Assembly (NCBI RefSeq): GCF_020447225.1
Contig: NZ_JAJAEO010000159.1
Coordinates: forward strand, 1 to 43,050
Length of the DNA stretch: 43,050 bases
Reading direction: 5' to 3'
Source of the DNA: Methylophaga pinxianii
Lineage (GTDB): Bacteria > Pseudomonadota > Gammaproteobacteria > Nitrosococcales > Methylophagaceae
The position numbers and the translations under genes are program-made. Under the pieces are notes generated by a model. The model did not search any database. It was not told the DNA's origin and was given only the letters and a program-made list of their open reading frames with translations. How positions within the stretch are numbered: the first letter of the stretch is position 1; each line of letters begins with the position of its first letter. This document shows positions 23,524 through 33,523 of the stretch, in pieces.

Positions 23524-23531
23524 GTTTTAAA

Positions 23532-24101
23532 ATGTTGAATACCGTAGCAAAGCCCTTTTTTATCTTGGCCTTGATGGTCATGTTTTTATCTGCCTGTACT
23601 ACCGCACCGGTTCAAAAACCACCCGTAGAAAATAGAGAAATACCCGCTCGTTCACAGCCTTCAACTCCGACTCAACCGCAGTCTGACGCAGCGTCAACGG
23701 CCAGATCACAAACAATGCCCTTACCACCGGACGTGCCAACTGCCGAGGAACTTCCTGCACCAAAACCTGCACCGGCCCCCACCAATCCAGCAGTATTGGC
23801 ATTATTAAGCGATGCTGAAAAATACCAACAACAAGGCAATATGTCAGCAGCCCAATCACGATTACAACGTGCTCAACGAATAGCGCCACGCGATCCAAAA
23901 GTCTATTACCAGCTCGCAAAAGCACACTATGCGCTGGAAGATTTTCGTTTAGCGGAACAAGTAGCGTTAAAAGGGGTGTCCTACGCTCAAGGCAATAATG
24001 CCGAGCAAAAACGCTTTTGGTTATTACTCGCCGATATTCGCATTAAAGCGGGAGATAAAGATGGAGCAAAAACAGCGCGCGAACAGGCGGCACGCTATTA
24101 G
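23532..24101 (+). CDS. TPR outer-membrane lipoprotein, LpoP-like PBP1b activator candidate
   Basis: A 189-residue predicted lipoprotein. The signal peptide ends in lipobox LSAC with C22 lipidated. A Pro/Ala/Thr/Gln-rich linker (about 23-85) would span the periplasm, followed by tetratricopeptide-like helices (about 86-189; AAQSRLQRAQRIAPRDPKVYYQLAKA). This is the layout of LpoP, the TPR lipoprotein that activates PBP1b in Pseudomonas aeruginosa. The gene starts 8 bases after mrcB. The ATG at 23532 gives a proper signal peptide; an earlier in-frame ATG at 23499 lies inside mrcB. LpoP identity is inferred. Confidence 0.78.
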   Translation: MLNTVAKPFFILALMVMFLSACTTAPVQKPPVENREIPARSQPSTPTQPQSDAASTARSQTMPLPPDVPTAEELPAPKPAPAPTNPAVLALLSDAEKYQQQGNMSAAQSRLQRAQRIAPRDPKVYYQLAKAHYALEDFRLAEQVALKGVSYAQGNNAEQKRFWLLLADIRIKAGDKDGAKTAREQAARY

Positions 24102-24143
24102 GCCGCAGTTTGTAGCAGTTAATAACGGCTACCAATGCTCAAA

Positions 24144-24956
<813 letters not shown>

Positions 24957-24981
24957 TTATTCCTTATGGCGGTAATCAGAA

Positions 24982-25020
24982 AATAAAAAAGCTGGCTGGC
25001 AAAAATAGCCCAGTCAGCTT
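24982..25020 (-). terminator. Rho-independent terminator after dnaJ
   Basis: On the minus strand AAGCTG-A-CTGG pairs with CCAG-C-CAGCTT (10 pairs, one mismatch), followed by TTTTTTATTT. It sits 16 bases past the dnaJ stop, before dapB. Confidence 0.85.
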
Positions 25021-25036
25021 CCTGTTGGCAAATGTC

Positions 25037-26149
25037 TTATTCAAAAAAACGTTTTACAGCATCAAGCCACGATTCGTGTTTTGGACTGTGGGTTGCTCCC
25101 GAACCCTCCATCGTTTCAGCAAATTCCTGCAACAACTCTTTTTGTTTTTTTGATAATTTAACCGGTGTTTCAATAATCACGCGGCACATTAAATCGCCGA
25201 CGTCACCGGTGCGCACCGATTTGACACCTTTACCCCGCAGTTTAAATTGCTGGCCGGTTTGAGTCCCTTCAGGCACTTTCAATATGGCTTTACCCTGCAA
25301 TGTGGGAACTTCCAGTTCGCCTCCCAGGCAGGCAGTGGTAAAGCTGATAGGCACATCGGCAAACAGGTTATTGCCATCACGGGTAAATACATCGTGTCGT
25401 TTAACCGCTACTTCAACATATAAATCACCCGCTGGAGCACCTCGGCTACCGGCTTCACCTTCACCAGCAAGGCGAATGCGATCACCCGTATTCACACCGG
25501 CAGGTACTTTAACCGAGAGCGTTTTATGTTCCTGCACTACCCCTTGTCCGTGACAATCACCACATGGGTCCTGAATCATCTGACCCGTACCACGGCAGTG
25601 CGGACAAGCCTGTTGCACCGTGAAAAAGCCTTGTTGGATACGTACCTGACCATGTCCACCACATGTGGTACAGGTGACAGGTTGAGTTCCTGGCTTGGCG
25701 CCTGAACCATTACAGGTTTTACATTCGACATTGACCGGAATACGGATCTTCGCTGTAGTGCCAGCGACGGCTTCTTCCAGTGTCAAATCAAGTCGATAGC
25801 GTAGATCTGCACCACGAAAGCTTTGCCCAGCCGCACCGCCGCCACCGAAAATATCATTGAAGACATCACCAAAGATGTCACTGAAACCGCCCGAACTTCT
25901 GAATCCGCCGCCTCCGGCGCTGTTATCTACACCAGCATGACCAAACTGGTCATAAGCAGCACGCTTTTGGGAGTCTGAAAGAATTTCGTAAGCTTCTTTG
26001 GCTTCTTTAAACCTGGCTTCGGCAGTAGCATCATCCGGATTACGATCAGGATGATATTTCATCGCCATGCGACGATATGCTTTTTTAATTTCAGCTTCTG
26101 TCGCCGTGCGCGATATACCAAGTAGTTCGTAATAGTCTTGTTTGGCCAT
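25037..26149 (-). CDS. dnaJ: Chaperone DnaJ (Hsp40)
   Basis: Co-chaperone that loads substrates on DnaK and stimulates its ATPase. The 370-residue protein has the J domain (1-70) with the HPD motif in [10 protein letters not shown], then a Gly/Phe-rich region, then the zinc domain with four CxxCxGxG repeats ([32 protein letters not shown]) and the C-terminal substrate domains. It follows dnaK by 84 bases, with a long hairpin between them. Confidence 0.97.
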   Translation of the reverse strand: MAKQDYYELLGISRTATEAEIKKAYRRMAMKYHPDRNPDDATAEARFKEAKEAYEILSDSQKRAAYDQFGHAGVDNSAGGGGFRSSGGFSDIFGDVFNDIFGGGGAAGQSFRGADLRYRLDLTLEEAVAGTTAKIRIPVNVECKTCNGSGAKPGTQPVTCTTCGGHGQVRIQQGFFTVQQACPHCRGTGQMIQDPCGDCHGQGVVQEHKTLSVKVPAGVNTGDRIRLAGEGEAGSRGAPAGDLYVEVAVKRHDVFTRDGNNLFADVPISFTTACLGGELEVPTLQGKAILKVPEGTQTGQQFKLRGKGVKSVRTGDVGDLMCRVIIETPVKLSKKQKELLQEFAETMEGSGATHSPKHESWLDAVKRFFE

Positions 26150-26179
26150 GTATGTGTTTTCTTGTATCTCTTAAACAAG

Positions 26180-26208
26180 ACAGGCGTAAGCTCGATGCCT
26201 ACGCCTGT
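26180..26208 (-). terminator. Hairpin between dnaK and dnaJ
   Basis: ACAGGCGTA and TACGCCTGT make a perfect 9-bp stem with an 11-base loop that can pair further. No T-run follows, so it is more likely an mRNA-processing or attenuation element than a full terminator. Confidence 0.5.
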
Positions 26209-26233
26209 TTATCTTAGTTAATTTTATGAAAGA

Positions 26234-28156
26234 TTATGAGTTTTTCTTGTCGTCATCGACTTCTTCAAACTCGGCATCCACCACATCATCATTTTGCGCT
26301 GATGTGTCTTCAGAAGCAGTGCCATCACCCGCTTCAGCATTTTCAGCATAAGCACGTTCAGCCAGTTTACCAGCCGCTTCAGACAGTGCGGCTGTTTTGG
26401 CTTCGATATCTGCTTTATCTTCACCTTTCAGCGCTTGTTGCAGCTCTTCAATGGCGGCTTCAATCTTGGCTTTTTCATCCGCTTCCACTTTATCACCCAA
26501 ATCAGTCAGTGATTTATTTGTGGCATGAATCAGGCCATCAGCCTGGTTTCTTGCAGTCACCAATTCGTGGAACTTACGGTCTTCATCAGCATGCGCTTCG
26601 GCATCTTTAACCATTTGTTCAACTTCTTCATCGGACAGACCACTCGAAGCTTTAATCACAATGGACTGCTCTTTACCGGTCGCTTTATCTTTAGCCGATA
26701 CGTTCAGAATACCGTTGGCATCAATATCAAAGGTAACTTCGATCTGTGGGGTACCGCGTGGAGCCGGTGGAATATCCGCCAAATCAAAACGCCCCAGAGA
26801 TTTGTTTGCTGATGCAATTTCACGCTCACCCTGTAATACATGGATGGTCACCGCAGGCTGATTATCATCAGCGGTTGAAAACACCTGATTCGCTTTAGTC
26901 GGAATAGTGGTGTTTTTCTCAACCAGTTTGGTCATCACACCACCCATGGTTTCGATACCCAGACTTAATGGTGTTACGTCCAGCAGCAAGACGTCTTTCA
27001 CGTCACCAGCCAAGACAGCCGCCTGAATTGCAGCACCAACAGCAACGGCTTCATCCGGGTTCACATCACGGCGTGGTTCTTTACCAAACATATTTTTAAC
27101 CGCTTCTTGCACTTTAGGCATGCGGGTTTGCCCACCGACCAGAATAACTTCGTTGATATCAGAAATTTTCAGGCCCGCATCTTTAAGCGCCATTTTGCAT
27201 GGCTCCATGCTGCGAGTGATCAGATCATCAACCAGTGATTCCAGTTTGGCACGTGTCAGACGAATTTCCAGATGTTTTGGACCACTGGCATCTGCAGTAA
27301 TATAAGGCAAATTTATATCGGTCTGTTGACTTGAAGAAAGTTCAATTTTTGCTTTCTCCGCAGCATCTTTTAAACGTTGCAGTGCTAAAGGATCCTTGCT
27401 CAGGTCAACGCCTTGATCTTTCTTGAATTCAGCCACAAGATAATCAATGATGCGTTGGTCAAAATCTTCACCACCCAGGAATGTATCCCCGTTGGTAGCG
27501 AGTACTTCAAACTGATGCTCACCTTCGATGTCGGCAATTTCAATGATCGATACGTCAAATGTACCACCACCCAAATCGTATACAACGACGGTGGAATCAC
27601 CCCGTTTTTTATCCATGCCGTAAGCCAGAGCTGCAGCAGTAGGTTCGTTGATGATACGTTTGACTTCCAGACCCGCAATCTTGCCGGCATCTTTGGTTGC
27701 CTGACGTTGTGAGTCATTAAAATAAGCAGGAACAGTAACAACCGCTTGAGTGACTTCTTCACCCAAAAATTCTTCAGCGGTTTTTTTCATCTTCATCAAT
27801 ACGCGTGCTGAAATTTCTGGTGGGGCCATTTTTTTGCCATTGGCTTCTACCCAAGCATCACCGTTATCTGCTTCAACGATTTTATACGGCACCATATCAA
27901 TATCGCGCTGTACCACATCGTCTTTAAATTTACGACCGATTAAGCGTTTGATCGCATAAAGTGTATTTTTAGGATTGGTGACAGCCTGACGTTTAGCAGA
28001 CTGGCCAACCATCACTTCATTATCTTTATTAAATGCCACAATTGAGGGGGTTGTGCGATCACCTTCACTGTTTTCGATGACACGGGCTTTGCCGTCTTCC
28101 ATCACTGCGACACATGAGTTGGTCGTACCCAAATCAATACCAATAATTCTACCCAT
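26234..28156 (-). CDS. dnaK: Chaperone DnaK (Hsp70)
   Basis: ATP-driven chaperone. The 640-residue protein starts [18 protein letters not shown] and has phosphate-binding motifs in [13 protein letters not shown], the interdomain linker [13 protein letters not shown], the substrate-binding beta domain and a lid ending in an acidic tail with DDDKKNS. Length and motifs are fully conserved. It lies between grpE and dnaJ and has its own sigma-32-type promoter directly upstream. Confidence 0.98.
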   Translation of the reverse strand: MGRIIGIDLGTTNSCVAVMEDGKARVIENSEGDRTTPSIVAFNKDNEVMVGQSAKRQAVTNPKNTLYAIKRLIGRKFKDDVVQRDIDMVPYKIVEADNGDAWVEANGKKMAPPEISARVLMKMKKTAEEFLGEEVTQAVVTVPAYFNDSQRQATKDAGKIAGLEVKRIINEPTAAALAYGMDKKRGDSTVVVYDLGGGTFDVSIIEIADIEGEHQFEVLATNGDTFLGGEDFDQRIIDYLVAEFKKDQGVDLSKDPLALQRLKDAAEKAKIELSSSQQTDINLPYITADASGPKHLEIRLTRAKLESLVDDLITRSMEPCKMALKDAGLKISDINEVILVGGQTRMPKVQEAVKNMFGKEPRRDVNPDEAVAVGAAIQAAVLAGDVKDVLLLDVTPLSLGIETMGGVMTKLVEKNTTIPTKANQVFSTADDNQPAVTIHVLQGEREIASANKSLGRFDLADIPPAPRGTPQIEVTFDIDANGILNVSAKDKATGKEQSIVIKASSGLSDEEVEQMVKDAEAHADEDRKFHELVTARNQADGLIHATNKSLTDLGDKVEADEKAKIEAAIEELQQALKGEDKADIEAKTAALSEAAGKLAERAYAENAEAGDGTASEDTSAQNDDVVDAEFEEVDDDKKNS

Positions 28157-28210
28157 AATCTTTTACTCCATCGTACTTAGTTCGTCTGGCTATTCCAGCC
28201 GTTGTGATAT

Positions 28211-28238
28211 AGATGGGGCAGGAAATTTTGATTTCAAG
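28211..28238 (-). promoter_or_regulatory. Sigma-32 heat-shock promoter of dnaK
   Basis: On the minus strand CTTGAAA and CCCCATCT are 13 bases apart, a near-perfect match to the sigma-32 consensus CTTGAAA-N13-15-CCCCATnT. It lies about 55 bases upstream of the dnaK start, in the grpE-dnaK gap. Confidence 0.88.
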
Positions 28239-28256
28239 CCCTTAAATTTCGTCAGG

Positions 28257-28823
28257 TTATTGAGAAACCACTACCATCGCAGGGCGTAATAAACGTCCGT
28301 TAAACCGATAGCCTTTTTGCATGACGTTCAAAACCTGGTTAGCTTCTACTCCTTCTGCCGGCTGCATTGCCATAGCCTGGTGCAAGTCGGGGTCGAATGC
28401 TTCCCCTTCAGGATTTAACTGTTCAAGACCGAACTTACCGATTGAGCTCATGAACATTTTAAGCGTCATTTCCATGCCATCACGCACCGTATCGAGATTG
28501 GCATCTTCATTTTTTGCTGCATTGAGCCCAAACTCGAGACTGTCACAGATCGGCAATAATTCAGCGATGAATTTATCCAGTGCGTGTTTGTGGGCATTTT
28601 CCAGGTCACGGCTATGTCTGCGACGCATATTTTCCAGATCAGCTCTGGCACGCAGTAATTCATTCCAATTTTCATCGGCTTTATTACGTGCGTCTTCCAG
28701 CTGCTTCACAATATCGCTGTCAGGCGCCGTAGCAGGCTGTACTGACACAGTTTCAGCTGTTTCTGGGGAGGGATCGACTGACTCGGCTTCTGTCGTCGAT
28801 TTTTCAATTTCTTCATTGCTCAT
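28257..28823 (-). CDS. grpE: Nucleotide exchange factor GrpE
   Basis: Releases ADP from DnaK. The 188-residue protein has an acidic, disordered N-terminus, a long coiled-coil helix (about 35-110; RARADLENMRRRHSRDLENAH) and the compact beta domain with GEAFDPDLHQAMAMQ and the C-terminal VMQKGYRFNGRLLRPAMVVVS signature. It is first in the grpE-dnaK-dnaJ group, under its own heat-shock-type promoter. Confidence 0.96.
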   Translation of the reverse strand: MSNEEIEKSTTEAESVDPSPETAETVSVQPATAPDSDIVKQLEDARNKADENWNELLRARADLENMRRRHSRDLENAHKHALDKFIAELLPICDSLEFGLNAAKNEDANLDTVRDGMEMTLKMFMSSIGKFGLEQLNPEGEAFDPDLHQAMAMQPAEGVEANQVLNVMQKGYRFNGRLLRPAMVVVSQ

Positions 28824-28861
28824 GATTTATCAGATTCCGCTTTGCTGAACACAAAGCTGCT

Positions 28862-28889
28862 ATTTGGGGGTCAAAAATCTGATTTCAAG
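28862..28889 (-). promoter_or_regulatory. Sigma-32 heat-shock promoter of grpE
   Basis: On the minus strand CTTGAAA and CCCCAAAT are 13 bases apart, close to the sigma-32 consensus. It lies about 40 bases before the grpE start and shares the sequence CTTGAAATCA with the dnaK promoter. Confidence 0.82.
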
Positions 28890-28920
28890 CGGAGAAGACA
28901 AACTTTTTGTTGAATTGATT

Positions 28921-29652
28921 TTAACTTTGTTTCAGCCAGACGCAGTTTCCATCGCTGCTGGCTTGCAGTTTTTCCAACATAGCCTGATGAGCGGCTAACT
29001 CAGTAGTATCTGCCTGAATGACTTTTAAAGCAGTTCGTGGACGTACCACTGTACTGATATCAGTTTGCTCGGCATCCTGTGGAGCTTCTAATTGCTCTGC
29101 GGCAAGGGACAAGCTGACCTGTCCCCCCGTCATCATGAGATAGACATCAGCCAGAATTTCAGCATCCAATAAAGCGCCATGTAATTCGCGGTTGGAGTTA
29201 TCCACACCGTAACGCTTACACAATGCATCCAGATTATTTTTTTGTCCGGGATGTTTATCTCTGGCCAGCTTCAATGTGTCAAGCACTGAGCAGATATCTT
29301 CAATCTGAGCGGTATGGCCTAATTTGGCAAATTCATGATTGAGAAATCCCACATCAAACGCTGCGTTATGAATAATCAGTTCCGCACCATCAATAAAGCG
29401 CAGGAAATCCGTTGCTATATCTGCAAATACAGGTTTATCCGCCAGCGACTCATTGGTGATGCCATGCACTTCAATCGCCCCGGCATCAATAGCTCGTTGT
29501 GGATTGATATATTGATGAAAAGTTTCCCCGGTCAACCGGCGGTTTACCAGTTCCACACAACCAATCTCGATAATCCGATGATCATCGGCGGTGCTCAGGC
29601 CCGTGGTTTCCGTATCTAAGACGATTTGTCGCTGACTGGTTTGTTCGGCCAT
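28921..29652 (-). CDS. dnaQ: DNA polymerase III epsilon subunit (proofreading exonuclease)
   Basis: The 3'-5' exonuclease of the replicative polymerase. The 243-residue protein has all three DEDD-family motifs: ExoI VLDTETTGL (D13, E15), ExoII in HNAAFDVGFLNHE, and ExoIII-epsilon in ELHGALLDAEILADVY. The C-terminal part should bind the alpha subunit. It lies 3 bases after rnhA in the same direction; in E. coli the two genes are divergent neighbours. Confidence 0.95.
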   Translation of the reverse strand: MAEQTSQRQIVLDTETTGLSTADDHRIIEIGCVELVNRRLTGETFHQYINPQRAIDAGAIEVHGITNESLADKPVFADIATDFLRFIDGAELIIHNAAFDVGFLNHEFAKLGHTAQIEDICSVLDTLKLARDKHPGQKNNLDALCKRYGVDNSNRELHGALLDAEILADVYLMMTGGQVSLSLAAEQLEAPQDAEQTDISTVVRPRTALKVIQADTTELAAHQAMLEKLQASSDGNCVWLKQS

Positions 29653-29655
29653 GAA

Positions 29656-30099
29656 TTAATCCTGTTGAGCAATTAGAGTGCGGGCATCGACAGCAAGTTG
29701 ATCGGCTCGCTCATTTTCGGGATGACCGTCATGGCCTCGAACCCACTCCCACTCCAGTTTATGTGGTTGAGCGGCAGCATCCATACGCTGCCATAGATCC
29801 GCATTTTTTACGGGTTGTCTGGCGGCGGTTCGCCAATTTTTGGCTTTCCAGCCTTTTAACCATTCAGTCATACCTTTCATCACATATTGTGAATCGGTGG
29901 TGATCGTAACATGGCAAGGTCGTTTTAATGCTTCCAGACCCGCAATTACCGCCATCATCTCCATCCGGTTATTGGTGGTCATTTTTTCGCCACCGGACAG
30001 TTCCTTTTCCAAACCTTTGGCACGTAAAATGGTACCCCAGCCTCCTGGCCCCGGATTACCGCTGCATGCACCATCAGTAAAAATTTCAACGTGTTCCAT
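29656..30099 (-). CDS. rnhA: Ribonuclease HI
   Basis: Degrades RNA in RNA-DNA hybrids. The 147-residue protein carries the catalytic acidic residues D9 ([16 protein letters not shown]), E47 (NNRMEMMAV), D69 (TTDSQYV) and the late His/Asp region [12 protein letters not shown]. Length is as in E. coli. Its ATG overlaps the last base of the methyltransferase stop (TAATG), so it is likely translated by coupling with it. Confidence 0.97.
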   Translation of the reverse strand: MEHVEIFTDGACSGNPGPGGWGTILRAKGLEKELSGGEKMTTNNRMEMMAVIAGLEALKRPCHVTITTDSQYVMKGMTEWLKGWKAKNWRTAARQPVKNADLWQRMDAAAQPHKLEWEWVRGHDGHPENERADQLAVDARTLIAQQD

Positions 30100-30824
30100 T
30101 AATGCTCTTTTCGTGTTGCGGAAGGATTTACCAGCTGGGGTCTGGGAAATAGATTTCTATTTTGCCATCGGCTTTGTAACGGGGTCACTATTAATGTGCG
30201 TTTTTTGGCAACAATGGCGGTTACACCACCAAAATAAGGCCAGAGACGTTGCCCCCATCTCTCCAAAAAGCCACTACGTTTTATCCATCGTTCATTTTGC
30301 AACGGCGGACAATAGATAATGGAGCGGGCTTCGACCACATCAAAATCCAATAATGCCAGCCAATCTTTTAAACGCTGTCGCGAGAAAAACTGTCCACGCC
30401 AAGGCAAACGATCCTGCCATGAAATCAAGCGTCGCAAACCCCAAAAACTAAAAGGATTAAAACACAATAAAATTAGCGTGCCATCATCATTTAATACCCG
30501 ATCCGCTTCACGTAATAATTGATGTGGTTGTCTGGAAAACTCCACTACATGCTGCAATAACATCACATCCACACTGTCTGATTTAAACGGCAACTGTTCG
30601 ATTTGTGCATGAAACTGGCCACCGCTTCCCATTAATGCCTGATAACAATGTCTTAAAGACGGCGGTAATATAATTTTTTGTCCGCCAAACTGCAGTTGAA
30701 AAAATCCGTGTAATTTTGCTTGTTGGTGCTGTAACCATTGCTGCTCTTGAGTTTGCAGGTAGCGAGCAAGCGAAGTTTGCCACCATTGTGTCATCTCTTG
30801 GTCATGCTCTTTATAATTACACAT
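30099..30824 (-). CDS. Class I SAM-dependent methyltransferase (YafS-like position)
   Basis: A 241-residue methyltransferase-like protein. Recognisable are [12 protein letters not shown] (motif near the SAM pocket), [22 protein letters not shown] after it, and a late [15 protein letters not shown] segment. The glycine-rich first motif is poorly conserved. Position between gloB and rnhA is that of E. coli yafS, whose substrate is unknown. The ATG at 30824 (GGAA 6 bases upstream) is preferred; a start at 30875 would run into divergent gloB and the ATG at 30794 lacks a spaced ribosome site. Confidence 0.78.
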   Translation of the reverse strand: MCNYKEHDQEMTQWWQTSLARYLQTQEQQWLQHQQAKLHGFFQLQFGGQKIILPPSLRHCYQALMGSGGQFHAQIEQLPFKSDSVDVMLLQHVVEFSRQPHQLLREADRVLNDDGTLILLCFNPFSFWGLRRLISWQDRLPWRGQFFSRQRLKDWLALLDFDVVEARSIIYCPPLQNERWIKRSGFLERWGQRLWPYFGGVTAIVAKKRTLIVTPLQSRWQNRNLFPRPQLVNPSATRKEH

Positions 30825-30847
30825 AGGCCATTCCGGCGGAGTTAAAA

Positions 30848-31618
30848 ATGTTACAAATTCATGCCGTAAAGGCATTCAACGATAATTATATCTGGTTAAT
30901 TCAGTCAGCCCAGAATCAAGACGTGTTAATCGTCGACCCGGGTGATGCCGGTCCCGTGATTAACTTTATAGAAAAAAATGATCTGCAACCCGCAGCTATT
31001 CTAGTTACCCATCATCATTCCGACCATGTGGGTGGCATCCGCCGACTGGATGATTTGTATGACTTACCTGTTTACGGTCCACAACGCGAACATATCAAAA
31101 CGGTGGATACGCCATTGTATGCTCAGGCTGATCAATTATTACATGCCTCATTTGCTCACTTCAGGGTCATTGATACACCCGGTCATACACCTGGACACAT
31201 AAGTTACTTAATTGAAGATAACCTGTTTTGTGGCGATACTCTATTTGCCGGCGGTTGCGGTCGTTTGCTAGGCGGCACAGCAGAACAATTGTTTGATTCA
31301 TTGGAAAAAATCAAACAACTGAATGACAAGACTCAATTGTATTGTGCTCATGAATACACGCTGGCCAACTTGAAATTCGCCATTACGGTAGATCCAGAAA
31401 ATCCCGCTTTGCTTGAACGTTTAGCACACACCGAAGCATTAAGGGAGCAAGGCTTGGCCACCGTCCCCTCCGTATTAGAGGAAGAAATACATACCAATCC
31501 CTTTTTACGCTGTGACAATATAGAAATAAAAAAAGCGGCTGAAGCCTATGCAGGTCAGCCGCTTGATACACCACTCGCTGTGTTCAGTGTTTTACGTGCC
31601 TGGAAAGATGCGTTTTAA
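30848..31618 (+). CDS. gloB: Hydroxyacylglutathione hydrolase (glyoxalase II)
   Basis: Metallo-beta-lactamase-fold enzyme that hydrolyses S-lactoylglutathione, the last step of methylglyoxal detoxification; related activity on formylglutathione occurs in other families. The 256-residue protein has THHHSDH at 54-60 (H55, H57, D59, H60 as metal ligands), DTPGHTPGH, and CGDTLFAGGCGR. GGCGGAG lies before the ATG. It is divergent from the methyltransferase, with only 23 bases between starts. A minus-strand terminator is embedded in its 3' end. Confidence 0.95.
   Translation: MLQIHAVKAFNDNYIWLIQSAQNQDVLIVDPGDAGPVINFIEKNDLQPAAILVTHHHSDHVGGIRRLDDLYDLPVYGPQREHIKTVDTPLYAQADQLLHASFAHFRVIDTPGHTPGHISYLIEDNLFCGDTLFAGGCGRLLGGTAEQLFDSLEKIKQLNDKTQLYCAHEYTLANLKFAITVDPENPALLERLAHTEALREQGLATVPSVLEEEIHTNPFLRCDNIEIKKAAEAYAGQPLDTPLAVFSVLRAWKDAF
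31528..31564 (-). terminator. Antisense terminator inside gloB, likely ending the mscS operon
   Basis: On the minus strand AAGCGGCTGA pairs perfectly with TCAGCCGCTT (10 bp), followed at once by seven T residues then ATTT. It lies in the last 90 bases of gloB, about 90 bases beyond the mscS stop, pointing the same way as mscS. Confidence 0.85.
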
Positions 31619-31653
31619 TCCCAGCTCTCAGCTATAGCCCCTGACTTGTCATC

Positions 31654-32493
31654 CTATGCCGATTCGTTTTTATTCTGGTTTGATTCATTCATCGCATTGA
31701 CATTATTAAAGTGTACGTCCATTTGCGGATAGGGAATGCTGATGCCATTGGCATCAAAAGCCAGTTTGATTGTTTCGATCAGGTCAGCTCGAACTGAGGC
31801 GAAATCTGACGAATTTACCCATGGCCAGACATTAAATGTGATGCTGCTATCGCCCAACTCGGCAATACGGATAACAGGTTCGGGATCTTTCAATACTAAT
31901 TTATGACCATTGACGATATCCGTCATGATTTGTTTGGCCTTCAACAGATCATCGTCGTACCCGATACCAAAAACCATATCAATTCTGCGTGTGTCGCGTG
32001 CTGAGTAATTGGTAATTGTATCAGCATAGATATTGCCGTTAGGAACAATAATTTCCCGGTTGTCCGGGGTACGCATTACGGTATTAAAGATAGTGATTTG
32101 TTCCACGATGCCAAGCACACCGGCAACTTCGACAAAATGACCAATTCTGAAAGGTCGATACATAATCAACATGACACCGGCAGCAAAGTTTTGTAACGAA
32201 TCTTTTAATGCCAAGCCAACGGCCAAACCTGCCGCACCCAACACGGCTATCATTGAAGTGGTATTCACCCCCAGTTGATCTAATGCCGCGATCAACACAA
32301 ATAGCAGCAATAAGATGCTGATAATCGAGCTGGAGAAATTAATCAGAATCGGGTCCATATTGGCCCTTACCATGACTTTCCGTGACAGCTTCACTAACCA
32401 GCGAACCACGATGCGTCCAACAATGACAATGACAGCCGCAAAGAAAATATTCAGCAGAATGTCACCTATGACGCTGCCCGTTCCGGTTTCCAT
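31654..32493 (-). CDS. Small-conductance mechanosensitive channel, MscS family
   Basis: A 279-residue inner-membrane channel protein that opens under membrane tension. Three hydrophobic segments fill about residues 10-110. The third is the Gly/Ala-rich pore helix AVLGAAGLAVGLALKDSLQNFAAG, typical of MscS. The cytoplasmic beta domain follows (VEQITIFNTVMRTPDNREIIVPNG). The C-terminus is rich in Asn/Glu/Lys. It starts 1 base after pyrD with GAGGAG inside the end of pyrD, so the two are co-translated. Confidence 0.93.
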   Translation of the reverse strand: METGTGSVIGDILLNIFFAAVIVIVGRIVVRWLVKLSRKVMVRANMDPILINFSSSIISILLLLFVLIAALDQLGVNTTSMIAVLGAAGLAVGLALKDSLQNFAAGVMLIMYRPFRIGHFVEVAGVLGIVEQITIFNTVMRTPDNREIIVPNGNIYADTITNYSARDTRRIDMVFGIGYDDDLLKAKQIMTDIVNGHKLVLKDPEPVIRIAELGDSSITFNVWPWVNSSDFASVRADLIETIKLAFDANGISIPYPQMDVHFNNVNAMNESNQNKNESA

Positions 32494-32494
32494 G

Positions 32495-33523
32495 TTATCT
32501 CCTCACTTGAATGGTTTTGACAATATCTTGAATAAGTCTTGGGCCTTGGTATATCAGACCGCTATAAATTTGTACCAACTGGGCGCCAGCATCAAGCTTT
32601 TGCATGGCATCCTCAGCACTCATAATCCCTCCTGCTGCAATGATTGGTATTTCCGCGGGCAAGGCTTGTCTGAATTGTCGAACAACTTCAGTTGATTTGG
32701 CAAATACCGGTCTGCCGCTTAAACCACCAGCTTCGTCCGCGTGAGGCAACCCCGTCACCGCATCACGTGAAAGCGTGGTATTTGTCGCAATAACCGCATC
32801 TATATGGAATCGGCTAAAACACTCAGACAATTGCTGTACTTCTTGCTGACTTAAATCCGGTGCGACTTTGACGGCCATCGGAACATAACGTTGAAATTCT
32901 TCCGCTAATTTTGCTTGGCGATTTTTCAACGCATCCAGCAGATTGTCCAGCGCCTCTCCAAATTGCAAAGTGCGAAGTCCGGGGGTGTTGGGTGATGAAA
33001 TATTAATCGTAATGTAATCGGCATGAGGATAGACTTTTTCCAGCCCGATCAGATAATCATCCAGCGCTCTGTCAACTGACGTATCCACATTTTTACCGAT
33101 GTTAATACCAATAATGGCATCGGTCTGCGCTGCTTGAACCTGCTCAAGCAAATGATCCACACCTAGATTGTTAAAGCCCATCCGATTAATGATGGCCTGC
33201 GCCTCTGGAAGTCGGAATAAACGGGGCTTCGCATTGCCGGGTTGTGGCCGAGGGGTCACTGTACCCACCTCTATAAAACCAAATCCTAAAGCGGTTAAGG
33301 CTTCAAGATAGTCTGCGTTTTTGTCGAGCCCAGCAGCCAGGCCCACTGGATTGGGAAATCGCAGTCCCATCACATGAACCGGTACCGTTGGCATTTTGGG
33401 CATTAACAACCCTAATAGCCCCGACATTTCTAACCACTTTAAACTGTTCATTCCAAGATGGTGTGATGTTTCGGCATCCAGTTTAAACATCAGGTTGCGT
33501 AGCAAAGGGTACATATAAATCAT
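32495..33523 (-). CDS. pyrD: Dihydroorotate dehydrogenase (quinone), class 2
   Basis: Membrane-associated flavoenzyme that oxidises dihydroorotate to orotate in pyrimidine synthesis, passing electrons to quinone. The 342-residue protein has the N-terminal helical quinone site, the FMN region VGLAAGLDKNADYLEAL, INISSPNTPGLRTLQ containing the class 2 catalytic serine, and AAGGIMSAEDA. The start at 33523 overlaps the upstream DUF2797 stop (ATGA); an ATG at 33514 is also possible. Confidence 0.95.
   Translation of the reverse strand: MIYMYPLLRNLMFKLDAETSHHLGMNSLKWLEMSGLLGLLMPKMPTVPVHVMGLRFPNPVGLAAGLDKNADYLEALTALGFGFIEVGTVTPRPQPGNAKPRLFRLPEAQAIINRMGFNNLGVDHLLEQVQAAQTDAIIGINIGKNVDTSVDRALDDYLIGLEKVYPHADYITINISSPNTPGLRTLQFGEALDNLLDALKNRQAKLAEEFQRYVPMAVKVAPDLSQQEVQQLSECFSRFHIDAVIATNTTLSRDAVTGLPHADEAGGLSGRPVFAKSTEVVRQFRQALPAEIPIIAAGGIMSAEDAMQKLDAGAQLVQIYSGLIYQGPRLIQDIVKTIQVRR

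Noticed and set aside
28321-28848. 175-codon open frame antisense to grpE
   Set aside because: Shadow frame; it covers grpE and the composition is low complexity Ser/Leu/Ala.
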